This document shows positions 35,761 through 47,719 of a DNA stretch of 64,000 nucleotides, piece after piece (the first letter of the stretch is position 1; every line of letters begins with the position of its first letter). The stretch is from Protopterus annectens (lineage: Eukaryota > Chordata > Ceratodontiformes > Protopteridae): positions 609,786,041-609,850,040 of the forward strand of contig NC_056730.1 of the NCBI RefSeq assembly GCF_019279795.1, written 5' to 3'. The notes below the pieces were generated by a model that was not told the DNA's origin, made no database searches, and saw nothing but the letters and a program-made list of their open reading frames with translations. Both the position numbers and the translations under genes were made by a program.

Positions 35761-35995
35761 CATGCCAGGCATTAGAGGGGAAGGTACCCAGTTTAGGGCA
35801 CAGAGGTGGAGTGTCCAGGATTCTAGAATATTTATTGGATTCCTGGTAAAGCGCCATAGCCAAAAGTTTCTGCAGAGGGAATCTACTGGCTCCCAGTAGA
35901 AGTCTGAGGCATGGGACAGCTTCATTCAGGGTGTATCCAGTGGGAGTGGCATCACACACACTGGACATCAGTGTAGGCATCATAATGACTTACAA
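35761..35995 (+). pseudogene. SANT/Myb-like DNA-binding domain exon
   Basis: ATG at 35761 opens MPGIRGEGTQFRAQRWS. The frame continues, with one TAG, as QDSRIFIGFLVKRHSQKFLQ and then KSEAWDSFIQGV, THTGHQCRHHNDLQR, up to a possible donor AAAG|GTAAAAA near 35997. This is the three-helix Myb/SANT-like layout with Trp anchors seen in Harbinger accessory proteins and MSANTD-type genes. With exons at 36165-36233 and 40691-41007 it may form a three-exon gene. It could belong to another Harbinger-like element, or be an old host-gene relic. The phase from this exon to the next does not fit without another splice choice. Confidence 0.45.
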
Positions 35996-36164
35996 AGGTA
36001 AAAAAGGGACACCCTCAACTGCAGGTTGAATGAATTTGAGATTGTGGACATCCTACACCTGTGTATATATGACAATAACAGAGTACTTGTAATACTTAGA
36101 AAGATAAATATAGGCAAGCCTGGTATACATAATGCTCTTCTGCTCTTTTCTGTTCTTTCCCCAG

Positions 36165-36233
36165 CTGCTGCCGAACATGAGTTCAATAATAAGGCTTATG
36201 TTGCTCGAATGGAGAGACTGAGAGAAGAAAGTG
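36165..36233 (+). pseudogene. candidate 69-nt exon with strong splice sites
   Basis: A long pyrimidine tract (GCTCTTTTCTGTTCTTTCCCCAG) precedes the exon, and the donor is AGTG|GTATGT. The exon has 1-1 phase and reads AAEHEFNNKAYVARMERLREES, open throughout. The signal is good by eye, but expression is unknown. A short phase 1-1 middle exon also occurs in the Myb-like gene of the Harbinger copies. Confidence 0.45.
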
Positions 36234-37239
36234 GTATGTATGCAACATAGCAAAAGTGTTTTTGTAGCTTTAAAAGTTAAACACAGGCTTTGGGTTTTTT
36301 ATACAGTTGTATCAAATTGAGCATACATATCCCAACTGTAAAAGCAAGTATGCATGCATTATTTTGTAGCACAAACAAGTTTTAGGAATCAGATATCAGA
36401 ATATAGTCAGAGGTTGTGGGTTCAAATACTACAAATCACAACTATACAATATTGCAATCTGATGTTGTTAATCCTCTTACCGTTCATCACTGATGGTTTC
36501 GGTTCCGAGAATTCGGAACTGAGTTGGCCTAATACCAAGCTTGCGTACACCAAAAACTCTCGAACTAAGCTGCTACCCACAATGCCCTTCTTCCAGTTAC
36601 CTCAGATCTTGTTTGCTGCGCAACCATATAACAGTGTTTCACTGAGCTCTCCAGCTGTTATATTTTATAGATAATTGTGTATTTTTTGAACTTTTTTCCT
36701 AATCTAACTCTTTTGCCCTTATTTTATCTATCTAGCTCTACCCATTGGGTATTTCTTATACCATCATTGTTATGCCCTCTCCTTACCCTTGTGGTATTGT
36801 TTGATACCATCATTGGTATCTTCTTTCTATTTCTTCATTCCTTCCTTTTAAGTTCTAGTAGTGTGTGTTTTCATGTGTATGGAGGGGGTTCCAATGGTGG
36901 AAGACCATTTAGGGACAGAGGGGGTCCCTAAAATCAAGACTCCAGGGTTTCTTTCTCTGGGAGGTCTTATCAGCACTCCTGAAGTATTGCTCAATTGCTT
37001 TCCTCTGGAAGCAGTTGGGGCCTCATTTTTCTCTGCACCAAACTGCCTGGTGCTCTATTACAAAAAATCAGTGGGTGCAGAAAATAATCTCCAGCATTCC
37101 GGCAAAAACCTACAAAGAGCCTTCCCAATGTTCCGCCCAGTCAAAGGGAAGAAGCGGCTTCAGAGATAAGAAAGCTGTGTCCAAAAAGAGTCATCCAACC
37201 AGTCCCCCCAGACCAATGCAGATCCAGTTTTTACTCAAG

Positions 37240-38285
37240 ATTTTTTTTGGTGCCTAAAAAGACCAGGGACTGGAGACCCAGTCTGGATTACAGCCATCTA
37301 AACAAATCAGTGGTTCAAACCAAATTCCACATGGTCACTATTCAGTCCATTCTCCCTTTTTTATGGGAGGATGTTTGGATGTGCTAGATAGACCTCCGGG
37401 ATGCGTATTACCACATCAAAATGGACAAATGCTCTAGGAGTCTCCTTTGCTTCCAGCTAGGAGCCAATCATTAACAGTTCTGAGCCCTGCCATTCAGTAT
37501 CTTGATGGCCCGCAGAGTGTTCATGAAATGCTTAGCAGTGGTGACAGCTCATCTGAGACTTCAAGGATTCCAGGTGTTTCCATATTTAGATGATTGGCTC
37601 CTTTCTGCCCCCACCAAGCATCTTCTCACCATGGCCCTCCGTTACACACTCTCATTAGTGCAGTCCCTAGGCATCACATTTCATTGGGAGAAATCCAATT
37701 TGCAACCTACCCAACAGCTGGAATTTATAGAGGCAGTTTTCAATACTCAAACATGCCTGTTATCACTACCAGCTCACAGGCTTCAGAGGTTAAGATTGCA
37801 AGTACGGGTGATACTCTGTCAAAGTAAGGTGTCAGCAAGAGAAGTTCTCCAGCCTCTGGGTCCATGGCTGCAGCCATTCCGATTGTTCCTCTGGCAAGAT
37901 TACACATGAGACTGTTACAATAGCTCCTCTTGTCCCAATGGTTGGCAAATCTCCACCCCCTAAACTCACTGATCCTCATTACCAACTCTTGCAAGCAAGA
38001 TCTTCCCTGGTGGATGAGGCCAAACACAGATCTTTGGTGTTGCCCCTTTCAGACTCCTCAACCCAATGCCATGGTGACCACTGATGCTTCCCTGATAGGG
38101 TGGGGGGCCATTTTCATGGAAAGACAGTCCAAGGCATGTGGTCGAGCTTAGAGGCCAACCTGCATATCAATGTTCTGGAGTTGAGAGCGGTGCTGTTGGC
38201 ATTGCAGGCATTACATCTGCTTTTTCCATCCAGAATGATTGCGATTCAGTCAGACAATATGTCGGTAGTCTGGTACATAAACTAA
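37240..38285 (+). pseudogene. DIRS reverse transcriptase and RNase H
   Basis: The RT part reads FLVPKKTRDWRPSLDYSHLN near 37243, then IDLRDAYYHIKM near 37387 (first catalytic Asp), with a TAG just before it. The catalytic YLDDWLL is at 37583-37603, followed by LGITFHWEKSNL. RNase H follows with VTTDASLIGWGAIF near 38068, HINVLELRAVLLALQAL near 38163 and SDNMSVVWYIN ending at 38285, so Asp, Glu and Asp are all present. At least one stop and several frame changes separate the parts. Confidence 0.85.
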
Positions 38286-38879
38286 CAAGGAGGAACCAAA
38301 TCCTACCCCCTGTGTCAAAAGGCCATGAGAATTTGGCACTGGGCAATAGCTTCCAACCATTTTCTTATAGCAACACATATCCCAGGGAGCTCCAATGTGA
38401 TTGCAGACAGGCTGAGCAGATGCATCCTCCTTCCACACGAGTGGTCTCTCGATCCAAACATGATGGCAGAAATTTTCAGCCAATAGGGCCAGCCTTGCTG
38501 CCATCTCTTTGCTTCCCCTTCGAACAACAAATGCAGCAGCTTCTTTGCCCCCTTTCCCCCAGAGGGGTAGTCCCCAAGAGATGCTCTGACTCACGATTGG
38601 CCCACGAGTCTCCTCTATGCTTATCCTCCAATTTCCTTGACACTCCTATTTTTGAAGAAAGTAATTCAGCTGAAATGCAAGGTGATCCTCATTCCCCATT
38701 CTGGCCTCATCAAGTGTGGCTCCCCTTCCTCCGGCCTCACCTGTTACAACCTCCATGGATCCTGGACACTCATCCAGACTTAATTTCTCTCTCCCAAGGG
38801 CTGACTCTCCCAAATCTGTCCACTCTCAAGCTGACAGCTTGGTTTCTCCACTTCCACTAGTCACCAGGCAGGAAACCCT

Positions 38880-39884
38880 TTTCACCTGTTCTAGATATTA
38901 TTCTGGCCTCCCATAAGCCATCCACCAGAATACTTTACAGAGATAAATGGAAAAGGTTTGCACTTTGGTCTAAAGAACAGATGCTAGACCCCTTCTCAAC
39001 TCTGGTCTCTGCTATACTTCAATACCTTTCAGAGTTTTATGAGAATAGAGCATCAGCTTCTACCATTTGAGTCCATTTAGCAGCTATTTCCAATTTTCAT
39101 AATGGATTAGAGGGCATTCCACCTATCTCCACCCACCTATGCAAGACCTTTCTCAAAGGAGTGTTTCATAGAAGACCTCCAATCAGGCACCCTTTAGAGG
39201 CATGTAATCTCTCCCTATTACTACAATCTCTCTCTTTACCCCCTTTTGAGCCTGCTGCAAAATGTGACCTCAAATTTCTGTCATGGAAATCTCTATTTTT
39301 GATGGCTGTCACATCAGCTAGATGGATATCAGAATTACAAGTCTTGTGCAGAGCCCGTATTTAATTTTTCATAAAGACAGAGTATCACTTCATACTAATC
39401 CATCTTTTCTCCCCAAAGTGATTTCTGATTTCGCTGTGAACCAATCCATTGAACTCCCAGTTTTTTTCCCAAACTATTCCAATAAAGAAGAATACTGTCG
39501 ACATTCATTGGACGTACATAGGCAACTACATTTTTACTTGGATAGGACTAAATCTATCCACAAGTCAGAACAACTTTTCATTTCCTTCTCTGGGCCAAAA
39601 TTTGGATATGCTGTATCAAAAGTCACTTTATCAAAATGGCTCAGAGATTGTATTGCTTTTCATATTCACATGCAAATGACCCTAAACCTGACAATATCAA
39701 AGCACATTCAATGAGAGCTATAGCAACTCCTGTTGCTTTTCACTCCAGAGCTTCTATGAACGACATTTGTGCAGCAGTGATTTGGACTAAACCTCACACT
39801 TTCATCAAACATCACAAGTTGGATATGGTCTCCAGGGGAAGCGTGGCGTTTGGCTCAATGGTACTCAGGAATGTTCTTCTATAA
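38880..39884 (+). pseudogene. DIRS tyrosine recombinase, catalytic residues altered
   Basis: Family knowledge: the DIRS recombinase inserts the circular DNA by site-specific recombination, without target duplication. Visible here are MAVTSARWISELQVLC near 39301, HSMRAIATPVAFHSRAS near 39706 (the H-x-x-R block) and DICAAVIWTKPHTFIKHHKLDM near 39760-39828. The first Arg block reads A-R-W-I-S-E-L, where relatives usually have Arg before the hydrophobic-S-E-L. The position expected to be the nucleophilic Tyr (H-T-F-x-x-x-Y) is His. Frameshifts near 39360-39640 also break it. Confidence 0.7.
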
Positions 39885-39919
39885 GGGCCACCCAAGTTTT
39901 TCAGGTAGCTTGGGATTCT

Positions 39920-40030
39920 GTCCCATCAGTGATGAATGGGAAGAAAATTAACAACATCAGAGAAAGAAGTTATGTCTTACCATAATGTTCCATCTGTGTT
40001 GTTGATTTTCTTCCATTCATCACATCTCAC
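39920..40030. repeat. DIRS internal complementary region
   Basis: A palindrome-like segment: GATGAATGGGAAGAAAATTA on the left pairs with TTTTCTTCCATTCATC on the right. Its centre, GTTATGTCTTACCATAATG, is the reverse complement of 40290-40312. It lies just after the recombinase ORF. Confidence 0.8.
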
Positions 40031-40318
40031 CCTCCATCCCCCACCAAAGGCTCCTGGTGGATCTTATGGTTTTTTCAGGGTTTTTGTGCAGAAATGGCCT
40101 TTGCTTTTACTTCTATATGTTTCATGTAAACTCAATCTGAGGTAACTGTGAGAAGGGCGTTCTGGGTAGCAGCTTAGCTTGAGAATTTTTGGTGTACACG
40201 AGCTTGGTATTAGGCTGACTCGGTTCCGAGGGCTCAGAACCGCAGCCATCAGTGATGAATGGAAGAAAATCTACAACACAGATGGAATGTTATGGTAAGA
40301 CATAACTTTTTTTCTTTA

Positions 40319-40690
40319 GTAATATTTACATTAAATTAAAAACTCTATATCAGTGGCACAAAGGCCCTGCTGTTAACTGTAATATGTATAACTGGAACAT
40401 GCATATTTGCAATATAAGCACATTTCAAGGTTTATTTTCAGCAGTCTGTAGTATAGTGTGTATCAGTTAGGATGTATACTTTTATGTACTACTTCAGATA
40501 AAGTATTTGTATAATTGTGACAATGCATTGTTTGTTATATATGATTTACTAATTTTATCTCTCTTTCTCTCACCCCAACCCTTATCTATCTTGCTATATT
40601 TTCTATTATGTGTTGTCAAAATGTCTCCATGTCATCCATGTGTATACATCACTAAATGCTGTATAGCACAGTGAGGTAGGCCAGCCACAG
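40319..40690. other. unassigned sequence to the right of DIRS
   Basis: Possible intron sequence of the SANT-type gene. No motif apart from the candidate acceptor GCCAGCCACAG at its end. Confidence 0.35.
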
Positions 40691-41007
40691 TGGATCAGCC
40701 TGCCTCTGCTTCACCTGCTCCAGCACTGATGCCCAGCATGTCTGGGACCCAACCTGGCAGCACTGCCTCTGCTGTCCTTGCACTACCTGCATCCTCAGTT
40801 AATATTCCTCTAGAAGCTGATGCACTGGTACCATCTGGGAACAGTACCAGAGGTCGTGATTTCATCACCAGCTGGGAGATGCCAGGGTTGATGCATAAGG
40901 ACATACACCTCACCATTGGTATATTCCTTCACCTGATGGAGAGGCTGCTCTCCATCATGCCACATAGGAGGAGAAGATGTCAAGGACTCCAGTCACTAGC
41001 AGAGTAA
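40691..41007 (+). pseudogene. candidate last exon of the SANT-type gene (Ser/Pro-rich, helical C-terminus)
   Basis: The open frame runs from a candidate acceptor (CCACAG|TGGATCAG) to TAA at 41005-41007. It is rich in Ala, Ser and Pro (DQPASASPAPALMPSMSG), then reads STRGRDFITSW and HLTIGIFLHLMERLL, ending in a basic PHRRRRC. The phase agrees with the 69-nt exon at 36165-36233 across the DIRS-containing intron. The acceptor has a weak pyrimidine tract and no function is recognised. The link is inference. Confidence 0.35.
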
Positions 41008-41990
41008 GGGGACAGTGATGACAGTCCAGTGGGTGAGGACTTAATTCCCTCTGTCTCCAAGCTTGATGGGCATGAGCCTGTGTTGTCCCTTCCCTCACCC
41101 CAGTCAGGGTGTCCCCCAAACTTTTGTGTCTCTCACCATCCCTCTCTCATGTCTTGTTTTGTTTGTTTGCATTTGCTTCCTCACCTACCCAACTTACCTG
41201 ACCTAGACATACATACTTCCCATACCCAGCATACATCTCTTACTAAATTAAAATAAAATGGGCAACTGTTCCACAAAATAAATGCCCCATATATAGCTCT
41301 CCATTTCACACATGCATCTGTTTGACACACTGGATTTGATCCAATTGGCTATACAACATGATCATGTTGTTGTCACCCCTCTCTCTAGAGGTGACAGTCC
41401 AAATTCAGCTAATATTCTACATATATTATCGGTTTTTACTGTTGTTAAAGAAATGGATAGCTATGATTCCTTCTGACCTCCCTCCTGCACATTCCTGTAT
41501 TGTTTTCCCTTTGTTCTTCCCCCTGCTTGCTCCCCATTTCACCACTTTCATATGTACCCCATTTTAACACCTATAATTTAGTGAAAAAAATAAAATCACA
41601 CCCAACACAAGTAAGTACCAGAAAAAGCAATGGATCCATTCTCTATTAGGCCTTTATGTTTGTGCAGAGCTTGGCATTGTGCAGCCATGCCAACTGACAG
41701 TGAGCAGTGGTACAATGCTGTGGTTACTCCCTCGCAATGCCACTTAACCCTACTGCACTATGCCAACACCAGCAACACATGTACTGTAAAGAATTAATGC
41801 CATTGCATTATCACTGTTTATCTAAAAGTATTAGATACACTTGGATTCGAACCCAGTATCGTCTGAGCTCAAAACAAAATATGTTGATGCATTTACACCT
41901 ACTGCCACAGAATCAGCTAAGCAGTAGGTGTGTTTCATAGACTCAATACTAGCTCTCAGAATTTTAGCAATGTGACTCACATTTGTGCAC
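41008..41990. other. unassigned sequence; inverted tRNA-like SINE scrap at 41838-41925
   Basis: No gene was seen. The minus strand of 41838-41925 has GGCAGTAGGTGTAAATGCA and GGTTCGAATCC, compatible with boxes A and B of a tRNA-derived SINE. Confidence 0.4.
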
Positions 41991-41999
41991 TCCTGAACT

Positions 42000-42777
42000 G
42001 GATGGAAACAGGGAAAGCAACTGGGAAAAACTCAGTTCCCACTAATTGCCACATTGATGGGAGCCCACTGAACACTGAAGGTGTTATAAGAGATTTGGGC
42101 ACACAGGTTGACAGCAACCTCCCATTTGACCAGCACATTGCCACTGTGGTCAGAAAGTCCTTCTATGTGGCACATCTCATTACCAAGGGTTTTGCATCTA
42201 GGAAGAAAGAGGTCATCATCTTCCTCTACTCTTCCCTCATTAGGCTAATCATTGAGTATAATGCCCCATTTGGTATGTACCTCACTAGACACATGCAACA
42301 GCTGGAAAGGCCACAAAAGTACCTCACAAAGAGGACCCTAGGCCTTAAACACATGTCCTACACAGTCAAACTCAAAAAACTCCAGCCATTCTCTGTCTCA
42401 TATCATCTACTAAGAGGGGATCTCTGCTTGACTTACAAAGCCATGTCTGACCCAGCTCTGTTAGAATGCTACATCTAAAGGAATCCCAGTCCCCCACACC
42501 ACATGCTCCAGAGACCTCAACCTCATTACCACAATCAACAGAACATGTTGAAGGGACAGTTTCATAACCCAGAGACTGCCCATGCTCTGGAATAGACTTC
42601 CCATACATGTCAAGCAGAGCACCTCACTGGCCCTCTTCAAGAGAAATCTTGATGAGTGGATGGGAAATAGAAAGTTCACACCGGAGATCACTCCAGTGGA
42701 TCTACTTAATAGAGGCACTGGGAACTAACGTTGGGCGGCTCCAGGACCATTAGCCTAGTACACACCTATGAACCTAT
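42000..42777 (+). mobile_element. CR1 3' end, 5'-truncated
   Basis: The frame starts near NCHIDGSPLNTEGVIRDLGTQ, continues through LIIEYNAPFGMYLTRHMQQ and GDLCLTYKAMSDPALL, and ends in ACCTATGAACCTATGAA at 42762-42778. A frameshift near 42475 and later stops break the ORF. About 780 bp remain. Confidence 0.85.
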
Positions 42778-42940
42778 GAAATGTGCAATTCGTATGTGCA
42801 AACACTTTGCCAACTGTCGTATAAATCTGCTGCTCACTGTGCTATGGAAAACTAAATATTATCATGGATTAGTGTTGTTTACAATCCATTTCCTGTTCAT
42901 GACATGAAATTAAATGTGGAAACATAACAAATTGAAGGCC

Positions 42941-43117
<177 letters not shown>

Positions 43118-43189
43118 TGTACTACATAAGTTAATATCAAATGCTTTGTGATATGCAATGCACATCAATTCAGTAACATGCAGAAGTAG

Positions 43190-44520
43190 AATTACTGACC
43201 CACAAGCCAAAAAGCTGACCTTCAACACACTTGACCTGATCCATTTTGGTTTTGTCAAGGGTAGATCTTGCTTATTAAATCTAGTGGACTTCTGTAATAA
43301 TGATCCCAAAGACCTGGATGACAGATAACAGGACATATCACCTACATTGATCAGGTGTCATACAGAAAATTTCCAATCTGGGGATTAACCCATAAATTAC
43401 TAGATGGATTGCCAACTGGCTCACAAATAGAATGCACACTGCCAAAGTTTGAGAGTACACCTCCACCACTTGACCGCTTATCAGTGGAGTACCAGATGGA
43501 TTTGTGCTGGGCCCCCAACTGTTTGGAAACTATTTCTCTGAAGTCCAGGCAAAGATAGATGGTCTGTAGCTTACTAAGTTTGCAGATGACTGTCAAATAG
43601 GTGCAATCATATAGAGTCCCTCAACAATGTTAACATATTACAGAAGGAGCTGACACAGGTAAATGATTGGTGCCAAACTCACAGACTGAACATTAAAGTA
43701 AAAAATGCATTACTGTCCCCTTTGGCAATGAAGTATTCCTACTAATTATGGTATACATAACACCCTGCTAAGCTCAAACTCACTGTTGTGAGACTTGAGA
43801 ACACATGTTGTTAACAATCTAAACTTCAATCACTATGTGTCCGTAGTCGTGACACATTTTACATTGTGCACCTCATAAATAAGGGCATCACATCGAAGAC
43901 CAGGGAGGTCATAGCTCCACTGTATTTGACCCTTATCAGACCACTAATTGAGTACAATGCTCCCTTCTGTCTATACCTCACCAGACACCTTCAGCAACTG
44001 GACAAAACACAGAAGTTTGTGACCTGGAGAATCCAGGGCCGCCAAAACATGACATGTATGGAAAGATTGAAAGACCTGTCACTGTACTCAATATCATACA
44101 GGCTGCTGAGACATAACCTATTACTGGCCTACAGAGCAATCTCAGATCCTGCCCTACTGGAAATACTGGCATCTGCAAATCAAATGGGACAAGAATAACT
44201 TGTTAAAGGCATCCCAACTTAGCCTGTGACATAAATAGAACAAGCTGGAGAGATACATCTCCCAGCAATTGCCACTCCTCTGTAATAGGCTCCCACTGCA
44301 TGTGACCCTATTCAAGAGCAACCTTGACAAGTGGATGGGTGATTGTAAATTCACCCCTGGGCTGGCATCTATGTCCCTCATGGAAAGGGGCAGTCAGTGC
44401 TGATCACAAAATCGATCTAATAATAACCATCTAATTGTGCTCAATATGGGTACTTGTGTTTTTACATGGCTAAGCCTGTAAATGCCCTAGGGCCATTAGC
44501 CTAGTAACCTCCTATAAAGC
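43190..44520 (+). pseudogene. CR1 RT and 3' end (second duplicate)
   Basis: It starts at the [10 protein letters not shown] equivalent near 43240, has a degraded GVPQG-like block near 43490 and FADDC at 43580, and reads LINKGITSKTREVIAPLY and EYNAPFCLYLTRHLQQL in a 110-codon frame at 43866-44198. The tail is near 44495-44520. Its 3' junction, followed by CAGGCCTCCCAAC, is shared with 18220-18260. Many stops and frameshifts. Confidence 0.75.
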
Positions 44521-44919
44521 TATGAGCTTATGCAGGCCTCCCAACATCTTATCTTTAACATGACCTGCTGATGTCATCTAGTATAAGTTGTCCTGCATCT
44601 TTGTAAAAGTCAAACTTGTGCTGGAGCACTTATGTAAAGTATAGAGTTCTATAGCCTTTTTGCTTAGGTAGGGGTTCTATTCTCACTGTAGTCAACTGGG
44701 GGTGTGTTTGTGCTCTTTCTTGACATTACAGTGAACCTTTTACACCATCATGTGGGACACTGTTATTACCATATTCTCCTCACCAAACACTGTTGATGTC
44801 ATCAGCTATAAAGTGTTGTCCGAGGCACTCAAAGTCAGACTTGAGCTATGGCACTTGCTTAAATACAGAGTATTAGTCTGTGTACTTAGGTAGGTAGGGG
44901 GTCTATTCTTACTGCAGGT

Positions 44920-44925
<6 letters not shown>

Positions 44926-44994
<69 letters not shown>
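44926..44994. repeat. (TG)n microsatellite
   Basis: A pure TG tract of about 68 bp inside a Y subrepeat. Confidence 0.95.
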
Positions 44995-44996
<2 letters not shown>

Positions 44997-46112
44997 TGCT
45001 CTTTCTTAACATTACAGCAAGCCTATTACATCAGCATGTGGGACACTGTTATTACCATATTCTCCTCACCAAAAACTGCTGATGCCATCAGCTACATCTG
45101 ATTTGTGGATGTGCACTATTCCCACCAGGGCATGGTCAGAGACTGGCCTGGAGTTCAGGCAGAAGCCATCTCATCCTATACAATACAAATTACAGTGACA
45201 TAGTTTTCATTTGACACAAATCCGCACTGAGATATTCACTCAACACTGGCAGATGTGGCCATAAACACCTATATCACTTAGTGGAGAGACCACTGTGTTT
45301 CATACATTGAATCTTAATATGTTGAAATGTGTGAAGTGAATTATATCTCAGGTTCAGTGATCAGATCCGGACATCAGAGCTGTCTGCTACTCCCTTTTCT
45401 ATCCATTATTTAAGTCACAGACATGACAAATGACATACAGATCTGGGGTCCAAGCAGCTGTCTGAAGGTCTGCAGAATGTGGACAATCAATGATTCCAAC
45501 TGTGATATTAGCATAAACTGACAGTATCAACACACACAAAAGATTGCTGCTACAGCCATGACAACACCTGCAATGACACCATAAGATTGGGAGAATTTGT
45601 CATGCCAGATAAACATGCAACCCAAGTATAATGTAGACATCACAATCAATAATCAGAACAATAGGCATGTGACCTGTGTCCTCAGGTAGATGGTATGTAG
45701 GACATCCACTAGCATGTGGCCACAGTACTGACTACTCCCTTGTATGTAACAAAACTACTAAGTATGTGAAAGGGATCCACATCACAGGCCATAATATCTC
45801 CATAGTTCACAGGCTTCGTCACACCACTGAGTACAATGCACCGTTCTTCATGTACCTCCCTACACATCTTCCAGTGATTTGTAATTAAAGTGTACCATCT
45901 TTGACACAATGAGCTGTCATACATCATATTGGTCATATTTAGGTATTCTTTTTGTGGCATAAACATGACTGTTTAATGGTGAGGAAACAAATCATGTTGT
46001 TAAACCAGATGCATATGTGTGATACCTGTTCTGGTAATGCATACAGTACACACATAGCTGTTTGAGAACATTAATGTCATGGCTAACATTTGTCACAGTA
46101 TGGGTTGTGATA

Positions 46113-46113
46113 T

Positions 46114-46200
<87 letters not shown>
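46113..46200. repeat. (TA)n microsatellite (empty site of the MITE)
   Basis: The flanks match the sequences outside the X MITE: GTGTGGATTGTG/GTATGGGTTGTG on the left and CAGTCAACTAxCCTGTATTG on the right. Confidence 0.95.
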
Positions 46201-46204
<4 letters not shown>

Positions 46205-47719
46205 ATGCACATCAGTCAACTAACCTGTATTGATCATAATGTCGCATTCAAGTATACCATTGTCCCTCCTAACACTTCCAGCAAGTATTATCAGGACAGT
46301 GTGCATGATTACTCTCATAGAATGCAGACATGTCATAATAGCTGTACAAGTGTGTTTGCACAGAAACAACTCTGACCACTCTAAATCACATATGTTATAC
46401 CACATGTGACATGGGATTACTGGTGGCATTATTCTGATAATATCCATGATTGTGCATGCTTCTTTTAATGTTATACATGAACCTTTACCTGTGTCCCACT
46501 TGCTGGAGACCTCTGCTGAGATTACACTCATGTTCTTGGAAATCATTTTGCACAGCTTCACAGTATGCACCCTACCTCACTTGTATGGAACATCCCTGAT
46601 AGATGTCCTCTGCATTGTTCATGTAAGGATGCTTACCTCATACAGACACCTTCCCCACTGATATTTCACCTTTTGTGACAGTCACATAATACACACTTTC
46701 ACTGTGCAGTCCCTACTATATCATATTGATATGTGACTGGTGCTGTTGCTACAACTGTCTTCCACTGGCATGCCCTCATCTGCAGTACATTAGGTTGCTT
46801 CACCTGTCCTCTTTCCCTGTGTTCATTCCTACAGTTCATCTGTGTATCCCTATTCAATACACAAACTTACCCTGAGTGTTTATTTTACATGAAAGTCCAT
46901 GTACCCTTACAGATCATTTACACAACTTTGGTACAGAATGCCAGGAATAGGATTTCACAATACACTGCACTGTATACACTGTCCTGTACTGTGTTTGGAC
47001 CATTTACATAACTATCATACTTCTCAACTGTCCAGATTTTCATAGTATGTCCAAAATAGTGACTTATATGATTTGGTCTGTTCCTTATAAAATTTGTAAC
47101 TTTCTGCCATATGACTGAAATGATCTCAAGATGTATGTCACTAAATAATTACATACATTTGAGTTTCAGACTTCAAATACTTCAGAAAATGTAATAGACA
47201 CCTTGCTGTTGTAACACATATCTAAAGAGCAACTATATCAGATCTTTGCTATTTCTGGGTCATTGTCCCCCCATTATGTTGCACTAAGAGACTGAGAGCT
47301 GTGACATCTATATATGTTAAGCCCTGGTGATCATTGTGGCATTCCTTGTAAACACGCTACCCTACTGTGGTTTAATGTAAACAGGATTGCTGTTCATGTT
47401 GCCAGACATGATACTGTGCTTTTTTATGTTTAAATGTGGTGTGCGGCATGAATATGTAATGAGCACTGCTGCTCACTGCACATCTTAACACACACATGTA
47501 AACTCCATATAGGTTTTGTGTAAAGCCTGTACAGAGTTCACGGAATCCCAGGGTATGTCTTATCTTTTTATTTGGAGTAAGGCAGCAGTGAGAACTGCCT
47601 AGCACAGGGATCAGTGAAAGATGTCCACATGTATCCACAAGAATTTGCAGAGGCATCACCACACAGCCAGTGAGACTGATAGCAAGCAAAGTTCACTCCT
47701 GACATACAAAACCAAAACA

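Larger units (their letters stand above)
36430..40318 (+). mobile_element. DIRS-type tyrosine-recombinase retrotransposon with inverted terminal repeats
   Basis: Inverted terminal repeats at 36482-36605 and 40138-40260 match at about 85% over ~122 bp (both inward from TTCATCACTGATGG). Beyond them, the outer right end (40261-40318) and the outer left end (36430-36481) match the two halves of an internal complementary region at 39920-40030. That is the diagnostic DIRS arrangement, used to rebuild a circular intermediate. Inside are RT, RNase H and tyrosine recombinase. At 3.9 kb it is shorter than typical DIRS elements, and a full gag-like ORF was not seen. It splits a locus with SANT-gene exons. 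Confidence 0.85.
44520..47560. repeat. unit Y: unrecognised repeat (paralogue of unit X)
   Basis: The same order of blocks as X: several GTGGGACACTG/GCCTCCCAAC-type subrepeats, an AACACCTGCAATGACA block at ~45564, a TA tract at the site of the MITE in X, a diverged 46200-47170 block, and a final block with TTAAGCCCTGGTGATCATTG. Y lacks the MITE and the CR1 found in X. No protein domain was recognised. Confidence 0.55.

Noticed and set aside
36600..37240. A DIRS gag-like ORF
   Set aside because: Frames at 36677-36931 and 36861-37169 are short and low in complexity. A short FPMFRPVKGKKRL stretch probably belongs to the region before RT, but a gag domain could not be supported.
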